NCBI GenBank assembly: GCA_013204185.1 | Contig: JABMOI010000015.1 | Coordinates: 1-56,609 of the forward strand | Origin: a bacterium | GTDB taxonomy: Bacteria; Bacteroidota; Rhodothermia; Rhodothermales; UBA10348 | Direction: 5' to 3' | Length of the DNA: 56,609 nucleotides | Shown here: piece after piece, positions 30,892-39,387 of the stretch | Numbering within the stretch: position 1 is the first letter of the stretch | Layout: the number at the start of each line of letters is the position of its first letter | Position numbers and translations under genes: made by a program | The notes under the pieces: model-generated | Seen by the model: only the letters and a program-made list of their open reading frames with translations | Databases searched by the model: none | Told to the model about the DNA's origin: nothing

Positions 30892-33273
30892 TTACAAGTC
30901 AACTTCCCTTTTGCGAACCAAGAAAATGCCCTCGCCCTGGCTGCTCACGGCAATAATTCCGCTTTTGAAGTAGGGATAGTTACTCCACGAGCCTGCAAAA
31001 CCGTTCACGTTGTCGGCGTAAGGAGCGGTGTCAAAGTGACCTGCTTCAACTGGGTTTTCGGGATCGGTAATATCCAAAATGCGCAATCCTGATTGATAGT
31101 TGGATTGATAGATGAAGTTGCCTTTGACATACAAGTTGTGGTCGCTGGCGCCGTTGCTATGGTAAAACTCGTTGATCAGCACCGGATCGTCCAGATCGCG
31201 AACATCCCATACGAGCGTCCGGGTGCGATCTACAATCTTGTTCATCTCGTCCAATTCGTCGTTCATGTAGAAGTAGTTATGATCCTCAGACAACCAACCC
31301 TGGTGGGTATACGCCGTGTTAGGATACTTGGCCACTGCAATGGTCGCGGGATTCGCTTTGTCGCTCACATCGGCAATCACAAAGGCGCTTCCGTTAGACA
31401 TCAAGCAGACTTCTTGGCCGCTATGGTCGGAGTCGCCGCCGTGGTAGGTCACACATTGCGCGTCGTGCGTGCCACCGGTATCAGGATTTGAATAACAGCC
31501 AACAAATTCTGGATTGAGTGGGTCTTTCAAACTCATCATATGGAGCTGACCTCCGCACGACTCACCGCCCGCGCGAACTCCTACCGCATAGATATAACCC
31601 GAGTCCTCGTTTATGATGATGTTATGTGCGCTGGCCAAGCCCCGGTAAACGGCGTCTGGCTCAAAGTTGATGGGCATCTTTGTTGGATCGGCAAAGCGTA
31701 AGTGAGTCAAGTCAAAGATCTGCATTCCGTGCTCTTGGGCTGCATCGGCTACGATGTACGCGTGGTTGCGATACACCTTTACGTCGCGCCACCACGAACC
31801 CGGGCTGCCCTCCGTTCGCATAATTTGACCCACAACCAATGGGTGATTCGGCGCGCTAATGTCGATAAAAGATAATCCGTCGGTTCTACCTGCAAGGATA
31901 TACTCCTTACCGGTTTCTGGGTCTTCCCATCCCCAAATGTCGTTGAGCGTGGCTCCGCGGTCGTTAACCAATGCTCCGGTCGAAACAAAGGAGATCAAGT
32001 CAACATTGTCGCAAGGAAAAAGGGCTGCCTCGCCATCTTCGCACTTGATTGGTTCTTCTGATGCAATGGGTTCGAAGTAAGAAACATCGCCCATCAAACT
32101 ACCGGTAGCGTCCCAAAAACCATCCTCAGAACGAACGTAGGCCGTTGCCATTCCCGATTCGTAATAGGCATTTGGCGAACCAATGGCCAAGACGTCGCCT
32201 TCAATGGCCAACCCAACACCGAATCCACGCCGAGCTTCCACGTCTTCGGTTTCAATTGCTTTGTAGCCGGCTGCGAGGTCGTTCGTATTGAAGACAAATG
32301 CCTTGCTAGACGCTCCAACAAGCAAGTCTGAACCCGACAGCGCCAAGCCTTGTCCAAAACTAGCAGATCTACGTTCGCCTTCAGCAGGCTCAGCTTGCTG
32401 AAGTGTAGCCTTAAAGCCCCACTGGCCGTTTGCGTCGCGCTCAAATACGACAACGGCGCCGCTTTGCTCGTAACCTGTCGCCCCAACAAAAACCTGACTT
32501 TCGTTGGCAGCTACGGAGCGACCCAGCGCTGCTTTTGCGCCCAACTGATCCCCACTAAATTCAGCCACACTCGTCCAGTCTCTGCCTGCGATCAACTCAT
32601 AAATCATGACGCCGCCCATTCCTTCGTTCGCATCAGGGCTACCCAAGAAGAGAAAATTACCGGCTGAGGCCATCGACCAAATGGGCACGTCAACAAGCGT
32701 ACCCATGGAGTGCCACGCCGTACCCATGTGGTGAATACGATGAACGGCTCCTTCTTTGGTGTCCGTGTTGTAGGACGAAACCAGTACGTGGTCTCCAACT
32801 TTGGCCATATTCTGCGACCTGAAACCGCCCCGGGCATCGGCGCCGGCAAACTCAAAGCCCTTCGCTAGCTCTTCCGCTGGCCCAAACATACCTGCATCGG
32901 CCCATTCACCGTTTTTCCATTCGAAAGCATACACGGCGTTTTCACCGGGCGCACCAACCAGCATCATCCCGTCTTGGATGAGGATAGATCTGCCAAAATT
33001 ATCTCCCCGCTCGCCATCCGCAGCGCGAATCCGACCCACTTCTACCCAATCGCCATTTTCATTGCGGGCAAAGCGGTACACCTCGCCTGCTGGGTCCGCT
33101 CCTCCTGGCCATGAAATGGGAGCCGATCCAACGTAGATTTCGCCGTTGGCCATGGCAATAGCGCCACCGAACCCTTTAAATGTACCCCCATCGGCGCGGT
33201 AAAAAGTCTGTGCTTGGACCATAATAGATCCAAAAACGATCAGGGTAACTATTGAAAATGCGCGTCTAAACAT
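30892..33273 (-). CDS. Choice-of-anchor B family protein with FG-GAP-like N-terminal and LVIVD-like C-terminal repeats
   Basis: 793 aa; signal peptide; LNDIWGWEDPETGKEYILAGRTDGLSFIDISAPNHPLVVGQI; repeated FG-GAP-like 'VGAPGENAVYAF' segments. Confidence 0.85.
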   Translation of the reverse strand: MFRRAFSIVTLIVFGSIMVQAQTFYRADGGTFKGFGGAIAMANGEIYVGSAPISWPGGADPAGEVYRFARNENGDWVEVGRIRAADGERGDNFGRSILIQDGMMLVGAPGENAVYAFEWKNGEWADAGMFGPAEELAKGFEFAGADARGGFRSQNMAKVGDHVLVSSYNTDTKEGAVHRIHHMGTAWHSMGTLVDVPIWSMASAGNFLFLGSPDANEGMGGVMIYELIAGRDWTSVAEFSGDQLGAKAALGRSVAANESQVFVGATGYEQSGAVVVFERDANGQWGFKATLQQAEPAEGERRSASFGQGLALSGSDLLVGASSKAFVFNTNDLAAGYKAIETEDVEARRGFGVGLAIEGDVLAIGSPNAYYESGMATAYVRSEDGFWDATGSLMGDVSYFEPIASEEPIKCEDGEAALFPCDNVDLISFVSTGALVNDRGATLNDIWGWEDPETGKEYILAGRTDGLSFIDISAPNHPLVVGQIMRTEGSPGSWWRDVKVYRNHAYIVADAAQEHGMQIFDLTHLRFADPTKMPINFEPDAVYRGLASAHNIIINEDSGYIYAVGVRAGGESCGGQLHMMSLKDPLNPEFVGCYSNPDTGGTHDAQCVTYHGGDSDHSGQEVCLMSNGSAFVIADVSDKANPATIAVAKYPNTAYTHQGWLSEDHNYFYMNDELDEMNKIVDRTRTLVWDVRDLDDPVLINEFYHSNGASDHNLYVKGNFIYQSNYQSGLRILDITDPENPVEAGHFDTAPYADNVNGFAGSWSNYPYFKSGIIAVSSQGEGIFLVRKREVDL

Positions 33274-33571
33274 GATGATTCTGTTTGGGTCAACGATGAA
33301 CAGGCCGGGGAAGCCGGCGGGAAGCGCAAATAGTAGCGAACGGTAGGCTTGAAGACAACCTTACCGTCAATTTACTTCTCATTTACGTTTTAACGTGCCC
33401 GAGAGTGTGCCGGCCTGTAGAACGCCTGTCATTTGAACGCGTGTTCATTCAAAGCTCCCTTATTTCCACTGAACACCACTTATACACGGTGCAGGGATTT
33501 CCGGACATGTTGTTGATTTGCTCTGAGCTACTTTGATGACGCATTTGGGCAATTCCGAATCGGAAGTCATC

Positions 33572-35242
33572 ATGCGCACTGCTACCCTTTTCTTATTAAC
33601 GGCTTTTCTGGCTTGGCCCGCCCTCGCCCAGACAGACCCTTCTTTGGTCGGGAATTGTGCTCCGAGAACCGCCGTTGCGTATCTCGACGTAAATAACGTT
33701 CGAGCTCGCATTTTTAATGGATCGGAGTTGTTTTACGGCCCCCCAGATGGGTACAGCGGTGGTGGACTAGAGATACCGATTGGTTCGGGACACATTGCAC
33801 ATTATGCCGACAATATGTGGCTTGGTGGATTGGTGAATGATGAAATCCGAACCTCAGGTTCCACTTACGGACCCTATGAAATGTGGCCCGGACCCATCCC
33901 TTCTGATGGCACGCCACCTAAAGATTGCTCTGCTTCCGATCGTTTCTGGTCGTTAAACAGAGAAGCCGACCTCAGTGATGCTAAACCCGGAATACGGCCA
34001 ACATCGGCCGAATTGAATTGGCCAGCCGCACTAGGAGCACCGTATCACGAAGTGGATGGAGTCGAAGGATACTCTCCAGAGTTCGGAGACAGACCGATGA
34101 TTCTCGGTGATCAGATGCATTGGTGGGTCATGAATGACATCGGAAATGAACATGCGTACTCTATGTCCGATCCCCTTGGAGTGGAAGTCACGTCTGCGGC
34201 GTTTGCATTTAAGGAGCCTCGCGTGCTTCAGGAGACCATCTTCATTCGCCACACAATCACCAATAAAAGCACCCATCCCATACGTGAAATGTATATCGGT
34301 CGTTTTTTGGACGTAGATCTTGGCGCAGCATTTGATGATTTTGTGGGTACAGATTCAACCCTGAGCCTGTTTTACTTCTATAATAGCGACAATGACGACG
34401 ATGGTAACTATGGCGAGGCCCCTCCCGCTCTTGGGTTGATGATTCTGGAAGCCTCCCACTCAGGCGGTGGGTTGCCCACAGATATAAGCTCGCCCAAAAG
34501 TAAATTCATGACCAACTCGGTTCACATCTATAAAGGTTCGAACCGCAACGTTCCGAATCCACGTGATAAATTTGCCATATATAACTATCTAAGAAGTTTG
34601 CAAGTTGGCGGAGGCCCTATTGTAGAGGGAGGAACGGGGGGCAATGATGATGGAATCCCCACTAAGTTCGCTTATCCCGGAGACCCTGTTACGGGTACTT
34701 ATTGGTCGGATATAAATTCGGATGGTGATGGCACCCAATCTTCACCTTGGGACCGAAGAGGCTCCGCTTCCTTTGGCCCGTTTGACCTCGAGCCGGGAGA
34801 ATCAGCCTCTTTTACATTTGCATATCTTTGGGCACGAGGCGTTTCGAATCTGGACTCCATCACTAGGCTTAGGTTTGTAGCTGAGAATATTCACTCGGCT
34901 TCTGAGGCCATTCTGAGCGGGGCAAGTTTTACTAATCGTCCAAAGTTTGTCGACAACACCCCTCCCGAGCGCCCACAGCAGTCATTCTGGATGGATGCGC
35001 CCTATCCCAACCCTTCGACTGGCCGCGCCACCATTAAATACAGCCTATCCATGGACGGCGATGCAGATATAGCCGTGTACGATGTGCTTTCCCGCAAAGT
35101 CGCTTCTATTCACAACGGAAATCAAACTGCGGGGCGCCATGAGGCCTCAATAGACACATCAAACCTCAAACCGGGTGTGTATTCAATCCGCCTAAATTCA
35201 AACCGAAGATCTTCCTCACGCCTGCTCACTGTCGTGCGATAA
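33572..35242 (+). CDS. T9SS type A sorting-domain secreted protein (paralog 1)
   Basis: Signal peptide MRTATLFLLTAFLAWPALAQ; C-terminal APYPNPSTGRATIKYSLSMDGDADIAVYDVLSRKVASI...GVYSIRLNSN...LLTVVR. Confidence 0.88.
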   Translation: MRTATLFLLTAFLAWPALAQTDPSLVGNCAPRTAVAYLDVNNVRARIFNGSELFYGPPDGYSGGGLEIPIGSGHIAHYADNMWLGGLVNDEIRTSGSTYGPYEMWPGPIPSDGTPPKDCSASDRFWSLNREADLSDAKPGIRPTSAELNWPAALGAPYHEVDGVEGYSPEFGDRPMILGDQMHWWVMNDIGNEHAYSMSDPLGVEVTSAAFAFKEPRVLQETIFIRHTITNKSTHPIREMYIGRFLDVDLGAAFDDFVGTDSTLSLFYFYNSDNDDDGNYGEAPPALGLMILEASHSGGGLPTDISSPKSKFMTNSVHIYKGSNRNVPNPRDKFAIYNYLRSLQVGGGPIVEGGTGGNDDGIPTKFAYPGDPVTGTYWSDINSDGDGTQSSPWDRRGSASFGPFDLEPGESASFTFAYLWARGVSNLDSITRLRFVAENIHSASEAILSGASFTNRPKFVDNTPPERPQQSFWMDAPYPNPSTGRATIKYSLSMDGDADIAVYDVLSRKVASIHNGNQTAGRHEASIDTSNLKPGVYSIRLNSNRRSSSRLLTVVR

Positions 35243-35246
35243 CTCA

Positions 35247-36899
35247 ATGCAGCGCATTGCCTTCATATTGTTCGCCTTTGTTTTCTGCGCCCAAATCGCA
35301 ACGGCTCAAATCGACTCGCTGATGGTTGGAAACTGCGAAACCGGCCGGGCAGAAGCATATTTAGACGTTGGCAATGTGCGTGCGAGGCTTCTGAACACTG
35401 GTGGTCTCTTTTATCGAGGAAGTCCGGACGTGTATGAAGTACCCAAGGGTTCAGGTCTAAAGTCAATATTTGCTGCTAATTTACTTATTGGAGGTATGGT
35501 GGATGGTCAATTAAGAACGGCTGGGGCTGCTTACGGCCCCTACGAATTTTGGCCGGGTCCCATTTCCGCTCCGGGCTTACCTCCACCAAGCTGCGCGGAG
35601 TTCGACGCCATTTACTCGATAGACCGCGCCCAAGATCTGGATCCGTTCAAAGACGGAGTGATTACAAAACGCGTTCGAGAATGGCCCGCTGAATTAGGCG
35701 CACCATATGTAGATGTCAACGGAGTCTCAGGATATCAATTTGACGATGGCGACTATCCTGAGATCTTAGGCGATCAGATGCATTGGTGGGTGATGAACGA
35801 CGCTGGAAATCTGCATATCCGCACGCAGTCAAATCCACTTGGGGTAGAAGCCCGTGTTTCAGCTTTTGCCTTTGGCTCCCAGAGCAATTTGAAAAACGTG
35901 ACATTCTATCGGTACGAAATCAAAAACAGAGGCCTTAAGCCCATTGAGCAAGCGTATATAGGCCATCTGGTAGACGCCGATCTTGGAAATTTTCTCGACG
36001 ACAGGTTTGGATCTGACGCTCGGCATAGCATGATTTACTTTTACAATGCGGACAATGACGACGAAAGGAATTACGGCGAAAACCCTCCAGCACAGGGCAT
36101 CGCCATTATCGAAGCATCTAGCAGCCAAGGAGACCTGCCTTCAGATATCTCACCGGGCCGAATTGAAGGATTGATGACGAACGCCATGATGTATTGGGGA
36201 GGGGGTGGTCCACAAGGTGATCCAGGCAATGCATCTGACACGTACAATTATTTACGAAGCCGATGGAAAGATGGGTCAGTGCTTAGAGACGACATGTTTG
36301 GCGGGATTTCGGAAGCGCCGTTCGTTCCTATGATGTTTTCGGGTGACCCGGTAACTGGTGGCTTTTGGTCAGAAGTCAATATCGATGGAAATGGGAAGGC
36401 TTTAGCACTTGGAGACAGAAGGGGAATTGGCTCGTACGGGCCGTTTGATCTCAACCCAAATGAAACGGCAACGTTTACTTTTGCTTACGTTTGGGCTCGA
36501 GGCGACAACAACTTAGATTCAATTACTGCCCTTAGGCAGTTGGTTTCTGGGGTACATTCCGCTAACTCTTCCCTTTTGCAGCCGCGTCAGGAGCCTCAAA
36601 AATTTGTCGACAACAGCCTACCCGAACGTCCCCAACAGTCCTTTTGGCTCAATGCGCCCTATCCCAACCCTTCTAACGGCTCTACTACCATCAGGTATAG
36701 CCTGACACTTGATGGCCCTACAGAAGTGGCCGTCTACGATGTCCTTTCCCGCAAAGTGACCACGCTTCACTCCGGAACACAAACCGCCGGCCCTCATGAA
36801 GTCACGTTCGATGTGTCGAGTCTTCCACCAGGCATCTACACCATTCGCCTCCAATCCAACCGAAACGATACTTCTCGGCAGCTAACGGTGGTGCGTTAA
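35247..36899 (+). CDS. T9SS type A sorting-domain secreted protein (paralog 2)
   Basis: Same architecture as 33572..35242; starts 4 nt after it. Confidence 0.88.
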   Translation: MQRIAFILFAFVFCAQIATAQIDSLMVGNCETGRAEAYLDVGNVRARLLNTGGLFYRGSPDVYEVPKGSGLKSIFAANLLIGGMVDGQLRTAGAAYGPYEFWPGPISAPGLPPPSCAEFDAIYSIDRAQDLDPFKDGVITKRVREWPAELGAPYVDVNGVSGYQFDDGDYPEILGDQMHWWVMNDAGNLHIRTQSNPLGVEARVSAFAFGSQSNLKNVTFYRYEIKNRGLKPIEQAYIGHLVDADLGNFLDDRFGSDARHSMIYFYNADNDDERNYGENPPAQGIAIIEASSSQGDLPSDISPGRIEGLMTNAMMYWGGGGPQGDPGNASDTYNYLRSRWKDGSVLRDDMFGGISEAPFVPMMFSGDPVTGGFWSEVNIDGNGKALALGDRRGIGSYGPFDLNPNETATFTFAYVWARGDNNLDSITALRQLVSGVHSANSSLLQPRQEPQKFVDNSLPERPQQSFWLNAPYPNPSNGSTTIRYSLTLDGPTEVAVYDVLSRKVTTLHSGTQTAGPHEVTFDVSSLPPGIYTIRLQSNRNDTSRQLTVVR

Positions 36900-36903
36900 C
36901 TCC

Positions 36904-38556
36904 ATGCGCCGCTTCTTATTCATAGCAATTACCTTCCTTTTCTGCGCACAAATCGCACCTGCTCAAACCGATCCTTCATTGGTCGGGAATTGCGAACCGA
37001 GCACGGCCGAGGCCTACTTGGATGTCGGAAACGTACGCGCGAGACTTCTCAACACAGGTACCCTCTTTTACCGAGGCTCCCCATCAGTTTACGAGGTCCC
37101 AAAAGGCTCCGGTCTCCATTCCGTGTTTGGAACGTCACTTTGGATTGGCGGCTTGGTTGATGATGAAATTCGAGCAGCAGCCACGTTGTTCGGTCCGCAT
37201 GAGTTTTGGCCCGGCCCAATTGCGACTCCGGGCGTACCTCCAGAACAGTGTAAAGACTACGATTCAATCTTTACGATTGACCGAGAACAAGATCTCGACC
37301 CATTAGAGGACGGTTTCATTTCACCGCGAGTCAAGGAGTGGCCTGCTCACCTCGGCGCTCCATTCAAAGATGTAAACGGCGTCCTTGGGTATCAACCAGA
37401 AGAAGGGGACGTTCCGGTAATACTGGGCGATCAAATGCACTGGTGGGTCATGAACGATGCTGGAAACGTTCATGGTTTGTCCCGCTCGAATCCATTGGGT
37501 ATCGAAATGAGAGTTTCTGCTTTTGCCTTCAAACGCCCTCATGGCTTGGAAAACGTGACCTTTTATCGATACGAGGTTACAAATAAAAGCCTAAAAATAA
37601 TTGAGAAGGCTCACATTGGTCACTTTGTTGATGCCGATTTGGGAGCTGCATTTGATGATCGTTTTGGATCGGACTCTACACTCAGCATGATTTATTTCTA
37701 CAATGCCGATAACGACGATGACGGCCAATACGGACCTGCCCCACCAGCACTAGGAGTCGCTATAATCCAAGCCTCGCATAGCAGAGGAGGCCTGCCTTCG
37801 GATTTTTCTGGTACGCGCTCAGGGGAATTTATGACCAGTGCTAAACACGAGGCTACTGGAGGAGGCGTCACAGGCGATCCATCATCGGCTTCTGATTTCT
37901 ACTACTATCTTAGCGGCAGGTGGAAAGATGGAAAAGGTTTTACGGAAGGCGGGTATGGTAGAGGAACATCGACTAAACCAAGCCCGATGATGTGGACTGG
38001 AGATCCGGTAATCGGAGCATTTTGGTCTGAAGTCAATACCGATGGTGCAGGAGGGACAATTCCTCCCCAGGATAGACGTGGTACGGGGTCTTTTGGACCT
38101 TTCGAACTTGAGCCTGAGGACACCGCAACTTTCACGTTCGCGTATGTTTGGGCCCGAGGTGAAAACAATTTGGACTCCATCTCTAAGCTTCGACGATTAA
38201 CCCAAGCCGTACACGAGACCAGTTCGATTATTCTGCAACCTCGTCAGGAGCCCATCAAGTTTGTTGATGGCAACCTCCCGGAGCGCCCACAGCAATCTTT
38301 TTGGCTTGATCCGCCCTTCCCAAACCCCGGAAATGGCCCGATCACGATCAAATTTAGCCTCTCACTGGACGGGCCCACGGAGATTGAAGTTTATGATGTC
38401 CTTTCGCGAAAAGTCGCCTCTATTTTGGGCGGTTTTCAGCAAGCTGGTAGGCATGAAGCCTCCTTCGATACCTCCGACTTAAGGCCCGGCGTTTACACCA
38501 TTCGCCTTCAATCCAACCGAAACAGTACGTCACGGCAACTAACGGTTATTAGGTAA
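36904..38556 (+). CDS. T9SS type A sorting-domain secreted protein (paralog 3)
   Basis: Same architecture; starts 4 nt after paralog 2; LVGNCEPSTAEAYLDVGNVRARLLNTGTLFYRGSPSVYEVPKGSGL shared with paralog 2. Confidence 0.88.
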   Translation: MRRFLFIAITFLFCAQIAPAQTDPSLVGNCEPSTAEAYLDVGNVRARLLNTGTLFYRGSPSVYEVPKGSGLHSVFGTSLWIGGLVDDEIRAAATLFGPHEFWPGPIATPGVPPEQCKDYDSIFTIDREQDLDPLEDGFISPRVKEWPAHLGAPFKDVNGVLGYQPEEGDVPVILGDQMHWWVMNDAGNVHGLSRSNPLGIEMRVSAFAFKRPHGLENVTFYRYEVTNKSLKIIEKAHIGHFVDADLGAAFDDRFGSDSTLSMIYFYNADNDDDGQYGPAPPALGVAIIQASHSRGGLPSDFSGTRSGEFMTSAKHEATGGGVTGDPSSASDFYYYLSGRWKDGKGFTEGGYGRGTSTKPSPMMWTGDPVIGAFWSEVNTDGAGGTIPPQDRRGTGSFGPFELEPEDTATFTFAYVWARGENNLDSISKLRRLTQAVHETSSIILQPRQEPIKFVDGNLPERPQQSFWLDPPFPNPGNGPITIKFSLSLDGPTEIEVYDVLSRKVASILGGFQQAGRHEASFDTSDLRPGVYTIRLQSNRNSTSRQLTVIR

Positions 38557-38710
38557 AGGACGCGTATTTGGTGATTGAACAGGTGATGTTGGTGCCTTTT
38601 AGGTGTCAATTATTTGTGGGCACCTCTTTCTCCTCAAACAATACGCCGTTGTGGACCAAAGTGGAACCATCAATTCACATTGTTGTTACCATTTCTGATA
38701 ACACTTATCA

Positions 38711-38905
38711 ATGGGCAAGATACGCCGGGGAGGATATGTCTTCTTGACCTGGATAGGCGACCACAGTCCCTATCACGTACACGTGTACAAAGATGGCCAT
38801 TTCATCCTAAAATGGGACCTTGAGAATTCCCAAGCCATGAAGGGTGAGCCAAATAATCGAATCCTCAAGCTCATTCAAGAACTGAGAAATGAAGGCCTTC
38901 TATGA
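38711..38905 (+). CDS. DUF4160 family protein (candidate TA partner)
   Basis: 64 aa; FLTWIGDHSPYHVHVYKDGHFILKWDLENSQAMKG is the DUF4160 pattern. Confidence 0.8.
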   Translation: MGKIRRGGYVFLTWIGDHSPYHVHVYKDGHFILKWDLENSQAMKGEPNNRILKLIQELRNEGLL

Positions 38906-39387
38906 AAATCGATTCAGTAGCATTCAACAATCACAAATCTGAGTTTGAGATTGCTTCGGCAGGGCGCCAATTAGTTTTCCCGTATGTCAGGCTGCGAGTA
39001 CGTCCGAGCGCAAGCGATTCGATCTCTGAGGTATTCGTAGACGAAGAATTAGGAAGAGAGGCATTTACATACCGACTCGAATCAGGCGCCGAGGATTCGG
39101 TTCATATGGATGCAGTTCTCGAGTTCAACATGGATCCAGACTACTTCAACGATCTGATCATGTACAAATTGACCGTAGAAGCCATGAAGGCCATACAGCA
39201 AAGCGGTTTAGGCAAACGGCAGATTGCACGGCAGATGGGAACGTCGCCCTCTCAACTTTATCGGCTCTTGGATACCACGAACCGAAATAAGTCGCTAGGT
39301 CAACTGCTCTTCCTGTTTCATCTCGCAAATAAAAACGTCGAGCTTCTGGTTTCAGACAAACGCGCTACTGATACCGAATGCTCTTGA
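38902..39387 (+). CDS. HTH-domain protein, partner of DUF4160 (candidate antitoxin)
   Basis: 161 aa; LTVEAMKAIQQSGLGKRQIARQMGTSPSQLYRLLDTTNRNKSLGQLLFLFHL HTH; ATGA overlap with the upstream gene. Confidence 0.8.
   Translation: MKIDSVAFNNHKSEFEIASAGRQLVFPYVRLRVRPSASDSISEVFVDEELGREAFTYRLESGAEDSVHMDAVLEFNMDPDYFNDLIMYKLTVEAMKAIQQSGLGKRQIARQMGTSPSQLYRLLDTTNRNKSLGQLLFLFHLANKNVELLVSDKRATDTECS

Noticed and set aside
38684-38703. tgtta...taaca inverted repeat upstream of the DUF4160 gene as an operator
   Set aside because: 5-bp arms with unmatched interior; could be chance
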